A stretch of DNA of 64,000 nt from Sanguibacter keddieii DSM 10542 (GCF_000024925.1 NC_013521.1:2728001-2792000); one strand, 5' to 3'. Positions 1-9,044 are shown, counted from the stretch's first letter. Numbers and translations are program-made. The notes: generated by a model from the sequence alone, not told the origin.

Positions 1-1
1 C

Positions 2-448
2 GACCAGTTCCGCGGGTACCTCGACGAGGGGTTCGCGCGGCGCGGGGCGCACCAGAGCCCCGCCGAGGACTTCGAGGTCTCCGCGACGGTCCCCGTCGTC
101 GTCCACGACGACGCCGAGCGGGCCGCGGACCAGGTCCGGCCCTTCATCGCCCTCTACGTCGGCGGGATGGGCGCCAAGGGCGCCAACTTCCACCGGAACG
201 CCGTCGACCTCCTCGGGTACTCCGAGGCGGCCGACGAGATCCAGGCGCACTACCTCGCCGGCGACCGGGAGCGCGCGGCTGCGGCGGTGCCGCGCGAGCT
301 CGTCGACGACATCGCGCTCGTCGGGTCTCCCGAGCGCATCAGGGAGCGGCTCAGCGCCTGGGAGCAGACCGCCGTGACGACGGTCGTGGTCCAGGGCGAC
401 GCCGCCGCGCTGCGCGCGGTGCTGCCGGCGCAGGGCAGCGCCGGCTAG
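2..448 (+). CDS. LLM-class (luciferase-like) flavin/F420 oxidoreductase, C-terminal part
   Basis: This is the 3' end of a gene that begins before the window; the open frame runs from base 2 to a TAG stop at 446-448 (148 residues visible). The segment with FIALYVGGMGAKG, the later SPERIRERL motif and the closing TTVVVQGD stretch match the C-terminal part of luciferase-like monooxygenases that use FMN or coenzyme F420. In that family the SPERIRERL-type helix packs against the TIM barrel. Substrate and cofactor cannot be decided because the N-terminal half is missing. Its stop codon overlaps by four bases the stop of the convergent alkyltransferase-like gene. The family call is good; the specific function is open. 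Confidence 0.8.
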   Translation, partial: DQFRGYLDEGFARRGAHQSPAEDFEVSATVPVVVHDDAERAADQVRPFIALYVGGMGAKGANFHRNAVDLLGYSEAADEIQAHYLAGDRERAAAAVPRELVDDIALVGSPERIRERLSAWEQTAVTTVVVQGDAAALRAVLPAQGSAG

Positions 449-765
449 ACCCCAGGAGCGTCGACCGGCACGCGTGCGGACCGCAGGAGGACCCGCGAGC
501 CGTCTGGGGTGAGGGGGCAGCCCTCGTCGCGGAGCAGACCGAGGGCCCGCGTCAGGTGGTGCGCCGGCGGGCTCCCCTGGGCGTTGACGACCCGCCACCA
601 CGGGACCGCACCGCCGGTCTCCCGCAGCACCGCGCCGACCTGACGGGGCCCGCCTCGTCGCAGCACCCGCCACACCGCCTCGGCGACGTCGCCGTAGGTC
701 ATCACCGAGCCCGGCGGGATGGTCTCGACCACGTCGAGCACGCTCTCCACATACTCCTCGTCCAC
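445..765 (-). CDS. Alkyltransferase-like protein (MGMT/Ada C-terminal family, Atl type)
   Basis: A 106-residue protein made only of the winged-helix DNA-binding module of O6-alkylguanine alkyltransferases. The PPGSVMTYGDVA and GGPRQVGAVLR segments match the DNA-binding helices. The usual active-site PCHRV is replaced by PWWRVVNAQG, so the alkyl-accepting Cys is Trp. This is the hallmark of alkyltransferase-like (ATL) proteins, which bind O6-alkylguanine without repairing it and hand the lesion to nucleotide excision repair. It starts with ATG at 765. It converges on the oxidoreductase tail and overlaps it by four bases. It probably acts in alkylation-damage recognition in the cytoplasm. Confidence 0.88.
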   Translation of the reverse strand: MDEEYVESVLDVVETIPPGSVMTYGDVAEAVWRVLRRGGPRQVGAVLRETGGAVPWWRVVNAQGSPPAHHLTRALGLLRDEGCPLTPDGSRVLLRSARVPVDAPGV

Positions 766-843
766 CCCGCCAGCGTACGCAGCCCTGGCGCGACCCAGGA
801 CAAATCCCTGGCAGGTGTCCCCGCCTCCTGGCAGAGTCGAGGC

Positions 844-2163
844 ATGCCTCTCCCCGACACGTACGCCCTGGTCGACCTGCCCGAGTCACGACGCGACGAG
901 CTCCTCGAGATCGACCGGTGGGCCTTCCCCTCGTCGACCTCGGACGAGGTCGCGAGGTCGCTCCCGCTCCCGCTCAGCTGGGACCGCACGAGCGGCGTGG
1001 TCGTGCGGGTCCCAGACCCGACCGCTGTGCCGATCGACGGGGCCGTCCCCGTCCGCGAGACGCTCGTCGCCATCCACTCGTCGTACCCCTTCAGCCACTT
1101 CCCGGTGCCCGGCGCGGAGATCCCCGTGTCGGGCCTGACCTGGGTGGGGGTGCACCCGCAGCACCGTCGCCGCGGGATCCTCTCGGCCATGATCGACCAG
1201 CACTTCGCCGACTGCCTCGAGCGCGGCGAGTCCGTCTCGGCGCTCACCGCGGCCGAGGCCGGGATCTACGGGCGCTTCGGCTACGGACCCGCCGCGCACG
1301 ACCTGCGGCTCACCGTCCCGCGCGGCGCGGCACTGCGCCCCGTCCCGGGCTCGGAGGACCTCACGGTCCGGATCGAGACCCTCGACCCGGCCGTGCACGG
1401 CGACGTGGTCCACGACCTGCACCTGCAGGCCGGCCGCCAGCCGACCGCAGCCGCAGGCATCAACCGCCCCGGGTGGGCCACCCGGGAGACCGACGAGCTC
1501 AAGACCGTGTTCCTCGACGACCCCGAAGCGCTCCGCAACGGCCGCGAGGCCCGGCGCATCGTCATCGTCGAGTCCGACGGCGAGCCGCGCGGGTACACGA
1601 CCTTCCGGCGCAAGGTCGACTGGTCGCACACCGGCCCCCGTGGCACCGTCTCGACCGGCGAGGTCGTCGCGCTGGACCCCGCAGCCACCCACCGGCTGTG
1701 GTCGACCATCCTCGACCTCGACCTCACCCACGAGGTGGAGCCCCTCATGATCCCGGTCGACGACGCGATCACCTCGCTGCTCGTCGACCCCCGTGCCGCA
1801 GCGCCACGGATCGCCGACAACGTCTGGGTCCGGCTCGTCGACGTCCCCGGCGCTCTCGCCGCGCGCCGCTACACGTCCGACCTCGACGTCGTGCTGCACG
1901 TCACCGACGCCCGCCTGCCCGCCAACCAGGGCTCCTGGCGGCTCACAGCGACAGCCTTCGGCAAGGCGACCGTCACACGGACGGACGACGCCCCTGACCT
2001 CAGCCTGTCGGTCGCGGAGCTCGGCACCGCGTACCTCGGCGGGACGTCGCTCGCCGCGCTCGCGACCGCCGGACGCGTCGAGGAGCACACCGACGGTGCG
2101 CTGCTGCGGACCGCGTCGGCGTTCGGGTGGCCGGTCGCGCCCGTGTGCAGCTGGATCTTCTGA
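844..2163 (+). CDS. Eis-like GNAT N-acetyltransferase with SCP2-like C-terminal domain
   Basis: A 439-residue protein with the three-part layout of the Eis family: an N-terminal GNAT domain (acetyl-CoA loop VGVHPQHRRRGIL at about residues 98-110), a second GNAT-like middle domain, and a C-terminal sterol-carrier-like domain (from about residue 330). It ends in a C-terminal carboxylate (CSWIF), as Eis proteins do, where the terminal carboxyl acts in catalysis. Eis enzymes acetylate amines, for example on aminoglycosides or proteins; the substrate here is unknown. The frame is open well upstream of 844, but homology begins at this ATG, so the upstream extension is rejected. It stands alone, running towards the minus-strand nei gene. 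Confidence 0.86.
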   Translation: MPLPDTYALVDLPESRRDELLEIDRWAFPSSTSDEVARSLPLPLSWDRTSGVVVRVPDPTAVPIDGAVPVRETLVAIHSSYPFSHFPVPGAEIPVSGLTWVGVHPQHRRRGILSAMIDQHFADCLERGESVSALTAAEAGIYGRFGYGPAAHDLRLTVPRGAALRPVPGSEDLTVRIETLDPAVHGDVVHDLHLQAGRQPTAAAGINRPGWATRETDELKTVFLDDPEALRNGREARRIVIVESDGEPRGYTTFRRKVDWSHTGPRGTVSTGEVVALDPAATHRLWSTILDLDLTHEVEPLMIPVDDAITSLLVDPRAAAPRIADNVWVRLVDVPGALAARRYTSDLDVVLHVTDARLPANQGSWRLTATAFGKATVTRTDDAPDLSLSVAELGTAYLGGTSLAALATAGRVEEHTDGALLRTASAFGWPVAPVCSWIF

Positions 2164-2184
2164 GCAGGCGAGCGGTCGCGCGTC

Positions 2185-3240
2185 TCAGCGCCGGTCGTCG
2201 CGCTGGCAGGTCGGGCACCAGAAGAGGTTCCGGCCTGCCATCTCGGCACGGGCGACCTCGGTGCGGCACACACGGCAGGGCTGGCCGTCCCGCTGGTACA
2301 CGTAGAAGGACTCGTCGCGCGGGACGGCCCCGGGTTCGGCGTCGGTGTTCTGGCGCACGCGCCGACGCCCCGGGGCCTTCTCGTCGGCAGGGTGCGCCCC
2401 GTCTCCGCGGTCTCCTGGTCGCGTCGTGACGATGGCCCCGATCGCCGCACCGTCGGCCATGAGCACGACGAGGTCGTCCCACATCGCGCGCAGGACCTCG
2501 GCCGGCACGTCGCGTCCCGGCGTGGTCGGCGACTGCTCTGCACGGAACAGCACCTCGGCGCGGTAGATGTTGCCCACCCCGGCGACCACGTCCTGGTTCA
2601 TCAGCAGCAGGCCGACAGCCGAGCGCGAGCGCCGGACCGCTGCGACGAACCGCTCCGGGTCGGCGTCGCCGCGCAGCGGGTCCGGACCCAGGCGGCGCTG
2701 GACCGCGAGCGCGGCGTCGGGCGAGACCACCTCGCAGGCGGTGGGCCCGGTGAGGTCGGCGACGGCGTGCTCGGACAGGATCCGTGCTCGCACCGCGCCG
2801 CGCGGGTCGGGCGGGTCCCAGGGCTCGGGCCCGTCCGGGTCGTGCTGGTCTAGACCGGTCGTAGGCGCGACGACGTTCCCGGGCGTGCCGGCCTCGAGGA
2901 CGGTCTCGCGCTCGCCGACGCGCTTGCGGGGTGCGCCGATGGCGTGCGCGACCTGGGTGCTGCCGTCGGCCGCGAAGGTCCACGAGCCGTAGAGGCCGAG
3001 GTGCACCCGCAACCAGCGGAGGTCGTCGGCGAGGCCCTCGGCGGTGGGCAGGTGGTCGGCCGGGCCGAACCCGAGGAACATCTGCTTGCCGACCGCCTCG
3101 GCGGAGTGCAGCACGAGACCGTCGAGGAGGGCGGCCCCGGCGGCGAAGCGCCCCTGCGGGCTGGAGACCTCGACGGTCGCCCCGCCGAAGACCTCGCCGA
3201 AGGTCCGGGCGAGCCGGTGCACGGTGTGGCCCTCAGGCAC
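2185..3240 (-). CDS. nei: Fpg/Nei family DNA glycosylase (endonuclease VIII-like)
   Basis: A 351-residue base-excision-repair glycosylase/AP lyase. Translation from GTG at 3240 gives the N-terminus MPEGHTVHRLA, in which Pro2 is the Schiff-base nucleophile and Glu3 the general acid. The C-terminal zinc finger is present as CRVC followed by CPTC about 20 residues later. The helix-two-turn-helix region includes LLMNQDVVAGVGNIYRAE. A MPEGHT start favours Nei (oxidised pyrimidines) over MutM. It lies 60 bases downstream of rpiB on the same strand and is probably co-transcribed with it. It is longer than the usual 260-290 residues because of a loop around residues 85-135. The family call is solid; substrate preference is inferred. 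Confidence 0.9.
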   Translation of the reverse strand: MPEGHTVHRLARTFGEVFGGATVEVSSPQGRFAAGAALLDGLVLHSAEAVGKQMFLGFGPADHLPTAEGLADDLRWLRVHLGLYGSWTFAADGSTQVAHAIGAPRKRVGERETVLEAGTPGNVVAPTTGLDQHDPDGPEPWDPPDPRGAVRARILSEHAVADLTGPTACEVVSPDAALAVQRRLGPDPLRGDADPERFVAAVRRSRSAVGLLLMNQDVVAGVGNIYRAEVLFRAEQSPTTPGRDVPAEVLRAMWDDLVVLMADGAAIGAIVTTRPGDRGDGAHPADEKAPGRRRVRQNTDAEPGAVPRDESFYVYQRDGQPCRVCRTEVARAEMAGRNLFWCPTCQRDDRR

Positions 3241-3250
3241 GAGGCGCCCC

Positions 3251-3304
3251 GTCGGCGTGGTCGACGCGCAGGCTCAGGTCGGTGTGGTCGACGCGCAGGC
3301 TCAG
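3251..3304. repeat. Tandem 27-bp direct repeat over the rpiB stop codon
   Basis: Bases 3251-3277 and 3278-3304 are the same 27-mer with one difference (C or T at the sixth base). The second unit contains the end of rpiB and its TGA stop; the first lies wholly in the rpiB-nei spacer. It looks like a recent slippage duplication of the rpiB 3' end. Confidence 0.85.
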
Positions 3305-3750
3305 CGGGAGGCCTCGTAGTCCGCGAGCTGGTCGATACGACGCTGGTGGCGCGCGTCTCCGCTGAACGGCTCGGCGAGGAACGCGTCGACGAAGGACGTG
3401 GCCTCCTCGACCGTGTGCTGGCGGCCGCCCACGGCCACGACGTTCGCGTCGTTGTGCTGGCGCCCCAGGCGAGCCGTGTCGAGGTTCCAGGCGAGCGCGG
3501 CGCGGACGCCGGGCACCTTGTTGGCGGCGATCTGCTCGCCGTTGCCGGAGCCGCCGATGACGACGCCGAGGCTGCCCGGGTCGGCGACGACGGCCTCACC
3601 GGCCGCGAAGCAGAACGAGGGGTAGTCGTCGAGGGCGTCGTACTCGTGGGCACCGTGGTCGACGACGTCGTGGCCCTCGGTGGTCAGGTGCTCGACGAGG
3701 TGGCTCTTGAGCTCGTACCCGGCGTGGTCGGAAGCGATGTGAACGCGCAT
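3301..3750 (-). CDS. rpiB: Ribose-5-phosphate isomerase B
   Basis: A 149-residue enzyme that interconverts ribose 5-phosphate and ribulose 5-phosphate in the non-oxidative pentose phosphate pathway. Start ATG at 3750 yields MRVHIASDHAGYELK, the classical RpiB N-terminus. The catalytic loop GGSGNGEQIAANK carries Glu, as in the Mycobacterium tuberculosis enzyme, where Escherichia coli RpiB has Cys elsewhere. HNDANV and GGRQHTV complete the active site. A longer open frame upstream is unrelated to the family and is not used. It is followed by nei on the same strand, with a duplicated 27-mer at the junction. The start is certain. Confidence 0.95.
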   Translation of the reverse strand: MRVHIASDHAGYELKSHLVEHLTTEGHDVVDHGAHEYDALDDYPSFCFAAGEAVVADPGSLGVVIGGSGNGEQIAANKVPGVRAALAWNLDTARLGRQHNDANVVAVGGRQHTVEEATSFVDAFLAEPFSGDARHQRRIDQLADYEASR

Positions 3751-3793
3751 GCCCTCATCATGCCGCATCGACCACGCCGGAGGTCGGCTCTGC

Positions 3794-4543
3794 TCAGCCC
3801 CAGCCCTGGACCTTGGACAGGTCGACGACGTAGGCACGCGCGCCGCCGTTCCCGGGGACCACCGCGCGGACCGTCTCGGCACCGACTGCGTCGGGGGCCT
3901 GGACCAGGAGGGCGAAGGGCGGCGAGCCGGGGAACACGGTCTCGGCCGGGACTGCGACCTCCGGCTTGGAGAGCTTGGACACGAGGGTCTTGTTGAGCTT
4001 CTTGGCGCCCGCCTTGTCGAGCGACGTGATGGTCTGCGCGACGCCGGACATCCAGCGGGAGACCTCCTCGGTGCCGAGGTGCGGCGGCACGAGGACCTGC
4101 GGGACCACCTGGCTGTTGTTCGCGGCGAAGCGGACCGGCAGACCGAGGGCCTTCGCCACGTACCCGCCGGACGAGTACGCCGCGAAGGCACGGTCGGTGC
4201 GCTGCTTGGCAGTCAGGCGCGAGACGACGAGGAACACGAGCGCGAGCGGGATGAGGACGATGGGTCCCCACACGTAGGCGACGAGCATCGGGTCGGTCGA
4301 GAAGTTCTGGCCCGTGGTGGAGGTGAAGACCTCGAAGAACCGCTCGCTGCCGACGCTGTTCTCGCTGAGGGTCCGGAAGGTGCTCACCAGGTTGTAGGCG
4401 AGGAGCAGGAGGCCGATCACGAGGGCGACCGCTGCGGCCTTCGAGGCGGCGCCGGACGGCTTGACGGCCTTCTGGAAGCCCTGCGGGTCGGCGAGCTGAC
4501 GGACGACCGGTTCCGGTGCGGTCCAGGGGGTGAGAGTCTGCAT
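3794..4543 (-). CDS. Two-pass membrane protein of unknown function
   Basis: A 249-residue protein that I do not recognise. The chosen ATG at 4543 has a GGACG-type ribosome site about six bases upstream; the open frame continues further upstream but lacks protein-like composition there. Hydrophobic spans at about residues 35-57 and 93-118 suggest two transmembrane helices separated by an external loop. The remaining roughly 130 residues form a soluble, probably cytoplasmic domain rich in Val/Ala/Lys with no cysteine. The gene ends 43 bases before rpiB starts on the same strand, so it may head an rpiB-nei transcript. No function is assigned. Confidence 0.75.
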   Translation of the reverse strand: MQTLTPWTAPEPVVRQLADPQGFQKAVKPSGAASKAAAVALVIGLLLLAYNLVSTFRTLSENSVGSERFFEVFTSTTGQNFSTDPMLVAYVWGPIVLIPLALVFLVVSRLTAKQRTDRAFAAYSSGGYVAKALGLPVRFAANNSQVVPQVLVPPHLGTEEVSRWMSGVAQTITSLDKAGAKKLNKTLVSKLSKPEVAVPAETVFPGSPPFALLVQAPDAVGAETVRAVVPGNGGARAYVVDLSKVQGWG

Positions 4544-4779
4544 GATGACGTCCTTCGGTGAGGGTTCCGGGCGAGAGGCTCGGGCTGGTCGAGCCGGTCG
4601 CCCGGCTCCTGTCACCAGATGACCACAGGTCACGGCTCTGGAGGGCGCTGGGCCGTGGGCACCTCTCCCCATGCCCATGCGTGGCGTCCCTGCGCCGCGC
4701 CCCCGCCGACCACCACGCCCTGCGCGAACGTCGGTGCTCTGCACCCGCCCAGCGGGCCCGGGGCGGATAGCCTGGAGCG

Positions 4780-6801
4780 ATGACGACGAACGAGAAGAAC
4801 GCAGCCCAGGAGCACGACCTGCGACCAGGGACGACGTCCGGGATCGACGTGTCGGCGCTCGACCACGACGTGCGGCCGCAGGACGACCTCTACCGGCACG
4901 TCAACGGCCGCTGGATCGCCAGCCACGTCATCCCCGCCGACCGCGCGTCCGACGGCGGGTTCCGCCGTCTCCACGACGAGGCCGAGGCCCACGTGCGCCA
5001 GATCATCGAAGAGCTCGGCGGGCGCGACGACCTCAGCGGCGAGGAGGCGCAGATCGGCGCCCTCTACGCGAGCTTCATGGACACCGCGACCGTCGAGGCC
5101 GCCGGCGTCGACCCGCTCGCGCAGGACCTGGCCCTGGTGAGCAGCGCCTCGACGCAGGCCGAGCTCACCGGCTCCCTCGGAGCGCTGCAGCGCACGGGCG
5201 GTGCGGGAGCCTTCGGGTTCTGGGTGGACAACGACGCCAAGGACCCCGAGAAGTACGTCGTGCACCTCTACCAGGCCGGCCTCGGCCTCCCGGACGAGTC
5301 CTACTACCGCGAGGACAAGTACGCGGAGACCCGCGAGGCCTACGTCGCGCACGTGGCGCGGATGCTCGAGCTCTCGGGGACCGTCGCCGCCGAGGCCTCC
5401 GCGGACGCCGCCGCCCGGGTCCTCGCGCTCGAGACGCGTCTGGCGACGCACCACTGGGACGTCGTGCGTGACCGCGACTCCGAGCTCACGTACAACCCGA
5501 CGACCCTCGCGGCCCTCGCCGAGACGGCGCCCGGCTTCGACTGGCGCGCGTGGGCCGTCGCGCTCGGTGCACCGGAGGGTGCGCTCGACGACGTGGTCGT
5601 GCGCGAGCCCGACTTCTTCACCGGCTTCGCGTCCCTGTGGACGAGCGAGCCCCTCGAGGACTGGAAGACCTGGATGGTCTACCACCTCGTCAGCGCCCGC
5701 GCCCCGTACCTGACCGACGAGCTCGTCGAGGCGAACTTCGACTTCTACGGGCGGACGCTCTCCGGGACCCAGGAGGTCCGCGAGCGCTGGAAGCGTGGCG
5801 TCTCGCTCGTCGAGGGCGCGCTCGGCGAGGCCGTCGGCAAGGTGTACGTCGACCGGCACTTCCCGCCGACCCACAAGAGCCGCATGGACGTGCTCGTCGC
5901 CAACCTCATCGAGGCGTACCGGCAGTCCATCACCCAGCTCGACTGGATGGGCCAGGAGACCAAGACCAAGGCGCTCGCCAAGCTGTCGGCCTTCACCCCG
6001 AAGGTCGGGTACCCCGTCCGCTGGCGCGACTACTCCGCGCTCGTGGTCGACGCGGGCGACCTCGTCGGCAACGTGCGCCGGTCGAACTCGGTGGACCTGG
6101 ACCGCGAGCTCGCCAAGATCGGGCAGCCGATCGACCGCGACGAGTGGCACATGACCCCGCAGACGGTCAACGCGTACTACAACCCGTCGATGAACGAGAT
6201 CGTGTTCCCGGCCGCGATCCTCCGGCCGCCGTTCTTCGACCCCGAGGCCGAGGACGCCGCCAACTACGGCGGCATCGGCGCGGTCATCGGCCACGAGATC
6301 GGGCACGGCTTCGACGACCAGGGCTCCAAGTACGACGGTGCCGGCCGCCTCGAGGACTGGTGGACCGGCTCCGACCGCGCCGAGTTCGAGAAGCGGACCG
6401 CGGCGCTCATCGAGCAGTACGACGCGTTCCACCCCGCTCAGCTCGACGCCGACCGCACGGTCAACGGTGCGCTGACCATCGGGGAGAACATCGGTGACCT
6501 CGGCGGCCTGTCGATCGCCCTCAAGGCCTACGAGATCTCCCTCGGGACGGACCTCTCGGCTGCGCCGTCGGTCGACGGGCTGTCCGGGACCGAGCGGGTG
6601 TTCCTGTCCTGGGCGCAGGTGTGGCAGACCACCATGCGCGACGAGGCCATGGTGCAGCGCCTCGCGACCGACCCGCACTCCCCCGCCGAGTTCCGGTGCA
6701 ACGGTGTGGTGAGCAACCTCGACGAGTTCCACACCACGTACAACGTGCAGCCTGGCGACGCGCTGTACCTCGCCCCGGAAGACCGCGTCCGCATCTGGTG
6801 A
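4780..6801 (+). CDS. M13 family zinc metallopeptidase (PepO/neprilysin-like)
   Basis: A 673-residue peptidase. The zinc motif HEIGH is at about residues 505-509, in the M13-specific context GHEIGHGFDDQG. The third ligand Glu lies in ENIGDLGG about 60 residues later. The substrate-binding NAYYNPSMNEIVFPA segment precedes the zinc site, and the final residues RVRIW match the family terminus. It has no signal peptide or membrane helix, so it is expected to be cytoplasmic, like bacterial PepO enzymes that cleave oligopeptides. ATG at 4780 is followed by a hydrophilic leader. A strong hairpin terminator sits 30 bases after the stop. It is monocistronic by context. The family call is certain; the physiological substrates are unknown. 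Confidence 0.95.
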   Translation: MTTNEKNAAQEHDLRPGTTSGIDVSALDHDVRPQDDLYRHVNGRWIASHVIPADRASDGGFRRLHDEAEAHVRQIIEELGGRDDLSGEEAQIGALYASFMDTATVEAAGVDPLAQDLALVSSASTQAELTGSLGALQRTGGAGAFGFWVDNDAKDPEKYVVHLYQAGLGLPDESYYREDKYAETREAYVAHVARMLELSGTVAAEASADAAARVLALETRLATHHWDVVRDRDSELTYNPTTLAALAETAPGFDWRAWAVALGAPEGALDDVVVREPDFFTGFASLWTSEPLEDWKTWMVYHLVSARAPYLTDELVEANFDFYGRTLSGTQEVRERWKRGVSLVEGALGEAVGKVYVDRHFPPTHKSRMDVLVANLIEAYRQSITQLDWMGQETKTKALAKLSAFTPKVGYPVRWRDYSALVVDAGDLVGNVRRSNSVDLDRELAKIGQPIDRDEWHMTPQTVNAYYNPSMNEIVFPAAILRPPFFDPEAEDAANYGGIGAVIGHEIGHGFDDQGSKYDGAGRLEDWWTGSDRAEFEKRTAALIEQYDAFHPAQLDADRTVNGALTIGENIGDLGGLSIALKAYEISLGTDLSAAPSVDGLSGTERVFLSWAQVWQTTMRDEAMVQRLATDPHSPAEFRCNGVVSNLDEFHTTYNVQPGDALYLAPEDRVRIW

Positions 6802-6831
6802 CAGCGGCCTGAGAGCGACGAGCACCGCACA

Positions 6832-6875
6832 GAGCCCTCGGGACCACCTCGACGTGAGGTCGGTCCCGAGGGCTC
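6832..6875. terminator. Bidirectional hairpin terminator between convergent genes
   Basis: A 14-bp perfect stem (6832-6845 with 6862-6875) is extended by an inner 5-bp stem (6846-6850 with 6856-6860) around a small loop. It lies between the M13 peptidase stop and the stop of the convergent membrane-anchored protein. It has no long T tract, as is usual for actinobacteria. Confidence 0.75.
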
Positions 6876-6892
6876 GGTGCTGCCCGGGAGGC

Positions 6893-7501
6893 TCAGACGG
6901 TCGTGACGCCCGCACGGGCGAGGACGAAGCCGTCGCCGGTCGTCGAGTCGGTGCAGCGCATCCCGGTCTCGGTGCTCTCGCACACGAAGTTGTTGACCTC
7001 GCTCGTCTCGCCGTAGGCCAGGACGGCGACGTCCGGGCCCGCGGGAGCCGGGGTCTCATCCGTGGGGACGCACGGGGTCGAGACACCCGCGGAGGTCAGC
7101 TCGACGACGTGGCCGACCGTCCCCTCGCAGCCCTCGACGACCGCCGGCTCCTCGGCCAGCGACGCGATCTCGCAGCGCACGCCCCCGGGGACGATCGCGC
7201 AGGTGATGTTGCCCGTCGGCGAGGCGACGACCGTCGCCTCGGCGGGGTCGATCTCGAGCGTCGGCGACGGCTCGGGGTCGTCGGCGTCGTCGCTGGGCTC
7301 CGTGGTGGCCGGTGCGCTCGTGGACGGCGAGGGGCTCTGGGCCACGTCCTCTCCGTCTCCTCCCGAGCCGCCGCCGAGGAGCAGCCACGCGGCGCCGGCG
7401 ACCAGGAGGACGTCGAACGCGATGAACACGACGAGCCAGGGTGGCAGCCTGCGCCTGCCCTGGGTGCTCCGCGGCGCGGAGGTCGGCGTGGTTCCAGCCA
7501 T
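6893..7501 (-). CDS. Membrane-anchored extracytoplasmic protein (DUF6636-like tail)
   Basis: A 202-residue protein with a short basic N-terminus, one transmembrane helix at about residues 21-43 (WLVVFIAFDVLLVAGAAWLL), a Gly/Ser/Thr/Pro-rich linker to about residue 90, and a C-terminal domain with four or more cysteines. The pattern SPTGNITCAI, then GGVRCEI, then a later FVCESTETGMRC resembles actinobacterial secreted domains of the DUF6636 type, which are of unknown function. Paired cysteines suggest disulfides outside the membrane. Start ATG at 7501 has a GGAG-like site upstream. It converges on the M13 peptidase with a terminator between. The topology is reliable; the function is unknown. 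Confidence 0.72.
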   Translation of the reverse strand: MAGTTPTSAPRSTQGRRRLPPWLVVFIAFDVLLVAGAAWLLLGGGSGGDGEDVAQSPSPSTSAPATTEPSDDADDPEPSPTLEIDPAEATVVASPTGNITCAIVPGGVRCEIASLAEEPAVVEGCEGTVGHVVELTSAGVSTPCVPTDETPAPAGPDVAVLAYGETSEVNNFVCESTETGMRCTDSTTGDGFVLARAGVTTV

Positions 7502-7639
7502 TCGAAGGTCTCCTCACGTGTGGTGGGCGGTCACGACGGTCCATCGTCCGCACAGGGCAGCATGCCACGACGCACCGGGACCGGGTGAGACGGTCCGTCC
7601 TCCAGCGTGCCTCTCAGGCGATGCTCGCGCGTCCCGCCC

Positions 7640-9034
7640 TCACCGGTCTGCGCTGCGCCCCAGGCACGCCCAGCCGTGCGGGTCGAGCCGGACCACCGAC
7701 CCCCCGGGGAGCAGGTGACCAGCGCCTTCGAGCCACTCCGCGCCGGCCCCCAGGTCGATCTCGACGGGGTCGTCGTCGGTGCTCAGCGCGACGACGACCT
7801 CGTCGTCCCCCGCCCTGGAGACGTAGGTCATCACCGTGTCCGAGATCACGCGGACCTCGGTCCGGGCGCGGTGCAGCCACGGGTGCCTCCGGCGCAGGCC
7901 CACGAGCCGGCGGTGCAGCGCGAAGGCCGGCGAGGCGTCGAGCCCGTCGGCGCCGGGCGGGGCCGACGGGAGCCGAGGGCGCACCGCGTCGTCGCCCCCG
8001 GCACGGTCCTCCTTGACGCCCAGCAGCCCGAGCTCGTCGCCCGCGTAGACCGTCGGCGTCCCGCCGACAGTGAAGAGCACCACGAGCGCGTGGGCCAGGT
8101 GCCGGGGGTCGTCGAGACGGCTCGCGATCCTGGTGGTGTCGTGGTTCCCGACGAACGTCGCGGGCGCGAAGGTCTCGACGAAGCCGTCGTGGCGGCCCAG
8201 CGCGTGCGCGAGCTCGTAGGCGTTGCGGTCGTTGAGCGAGCTCCAGACCGCCTTCCACAGCTCGTACTGCGTGACGGAGTCCATCCCGGACTCCGCGACG
8301 ACCGCGGCGTAGTCCCCGTGGATCACCTCACCGAGCACGTAGGTCTCGGGATGACGGCGGCGCACCTCGGCGAGCACGGGCGCCCAGAAGCTCGGCGGGA
8401 CGGCGTACGCGGCGTCGAGACGCCAGCCGTCGACCCCGCGGTCGCCCCAGTAGGTCATGACCTCGGTGACGTAGGCCGCGACCTCGGGGTTGCTGTGCTC
8501 GAGGGCTACCAGGGCCGAGTGCCCCTCGAAGTCGTCGTGCGACGGCGGGCCGCCGTCGTCGGGCCAGTGCAGCCGGAACCAGCCCGCGGCGGGCGAGCCG
8601 GGGCCGGCGGCAAAGGCGTCGATGAAGCGGGGGAAGGCCTGCCCGACATGGTTGAACACGCCGTCGAGCACCACGCGCAGCCCGCGGCGGTGCGCCGCGT
8701 CGACGAGGGCTACCAGGTCGGCCTCGTCGCCCAGCCGCGGGTCGACCCGGAGGTGGTCGACCGTGTCGTAGCCGTGCGTCGACGAGGCGAAGACCGGCCC
8801 CAGGAGGATCCCCGAGGCGCCGAGCACCACGGCGTGGTCGAGCCACGGCTCGAGGTCCGGCAGCCGGTGCCGGACCTCGAGCCCCGCCTCGTCCGCCGTC
8901 TGCTCGGCGCCGACGGCGCCGAGCGGGTACACGTGCCAGAAGATCGCGTGCTCGACCCAGGCAGGGGTGCCCGGTGCGGACCCCGGGGCGCTGCCCGCTG
9001 CGATCCCGGGCGGGCTGCCGTCGCTGCCGGTCAT
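7640..9034 (-). CDS. GH13 alpha-amylase-family glycosidase
   Basis: A 464-residue glycoside hydrolase family 13 protein. Conserved regions appear in order: VVLDGVFNHVG (region I), GWRLDAAY (catalytic nucleophile Asp), VLGEVIHG (acid/base Glu) and FVGNHDTTR (transition-state Asp). The start HAIFWHVYPLG and the short C-terminal beta domain fit a cytoplasmic maltodextrin-acting enzyme such as a cyclomaltodextrinase or neopullulanase-like hydrolase. There is no signal peptide. It lies 10 bases downstream of the small PPOX-type gene. The first 25 residues are Gly/Pro/Ser-rich and could be leader added by an over-early start. malQ, five kilobases away, may share maltodextrin substrates. Exact specificity cannot be read. 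Confidence 0.88.
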   Translation of the reverse strand: MTGSDGSPPGIAAGSAPGSAPGTPAWVEHAIFWHVYPLGAVGAEQTADEAGLEVRHRLPDLEPWLDHAVVLGASGILLGPVFASSTHGYDTVDHLRVDPRLGDEADLVALVDAAHRRGLRVVLDGVFNHVGQAFPRFIDAFAAGPGSPAAGWFRLHWPDDGGPPSHDDFEGHSALVALEHSNPEVAAYVTEVMTYWGDRGVDGWRLDAAYAVPPSFWAPVLAEVRRRHPETYVLGEVIHGDYAAVVAESGMDSVTQYELWKAVWSSLNDRNAYELAHALGRHDGFVETFAPATFVGNHDTTRIASRLDDPRHLAHALVVLFTVGGTPTVYAGDELGLLGVKEDRAGGDDAVRPRLPSAPPGADGLDASPAFALHRRLVGLRRRHPWLHRARTEVRVISDTVMTYVSRAGDDEVVVALSTDDDPVEIDLGAGAEWLEGAGHLLPGGSVVRLDPHGWACLGRSADR

Positions 9035-9044
9035 CTGGGGTCGC

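Noticed and set aside
4630-7086. Long minus-strand frame opposite the M13 peptidase
   Set aside because: Antisense shadow of a gene with complete M13 motifs; no ribosome site or family similarity.
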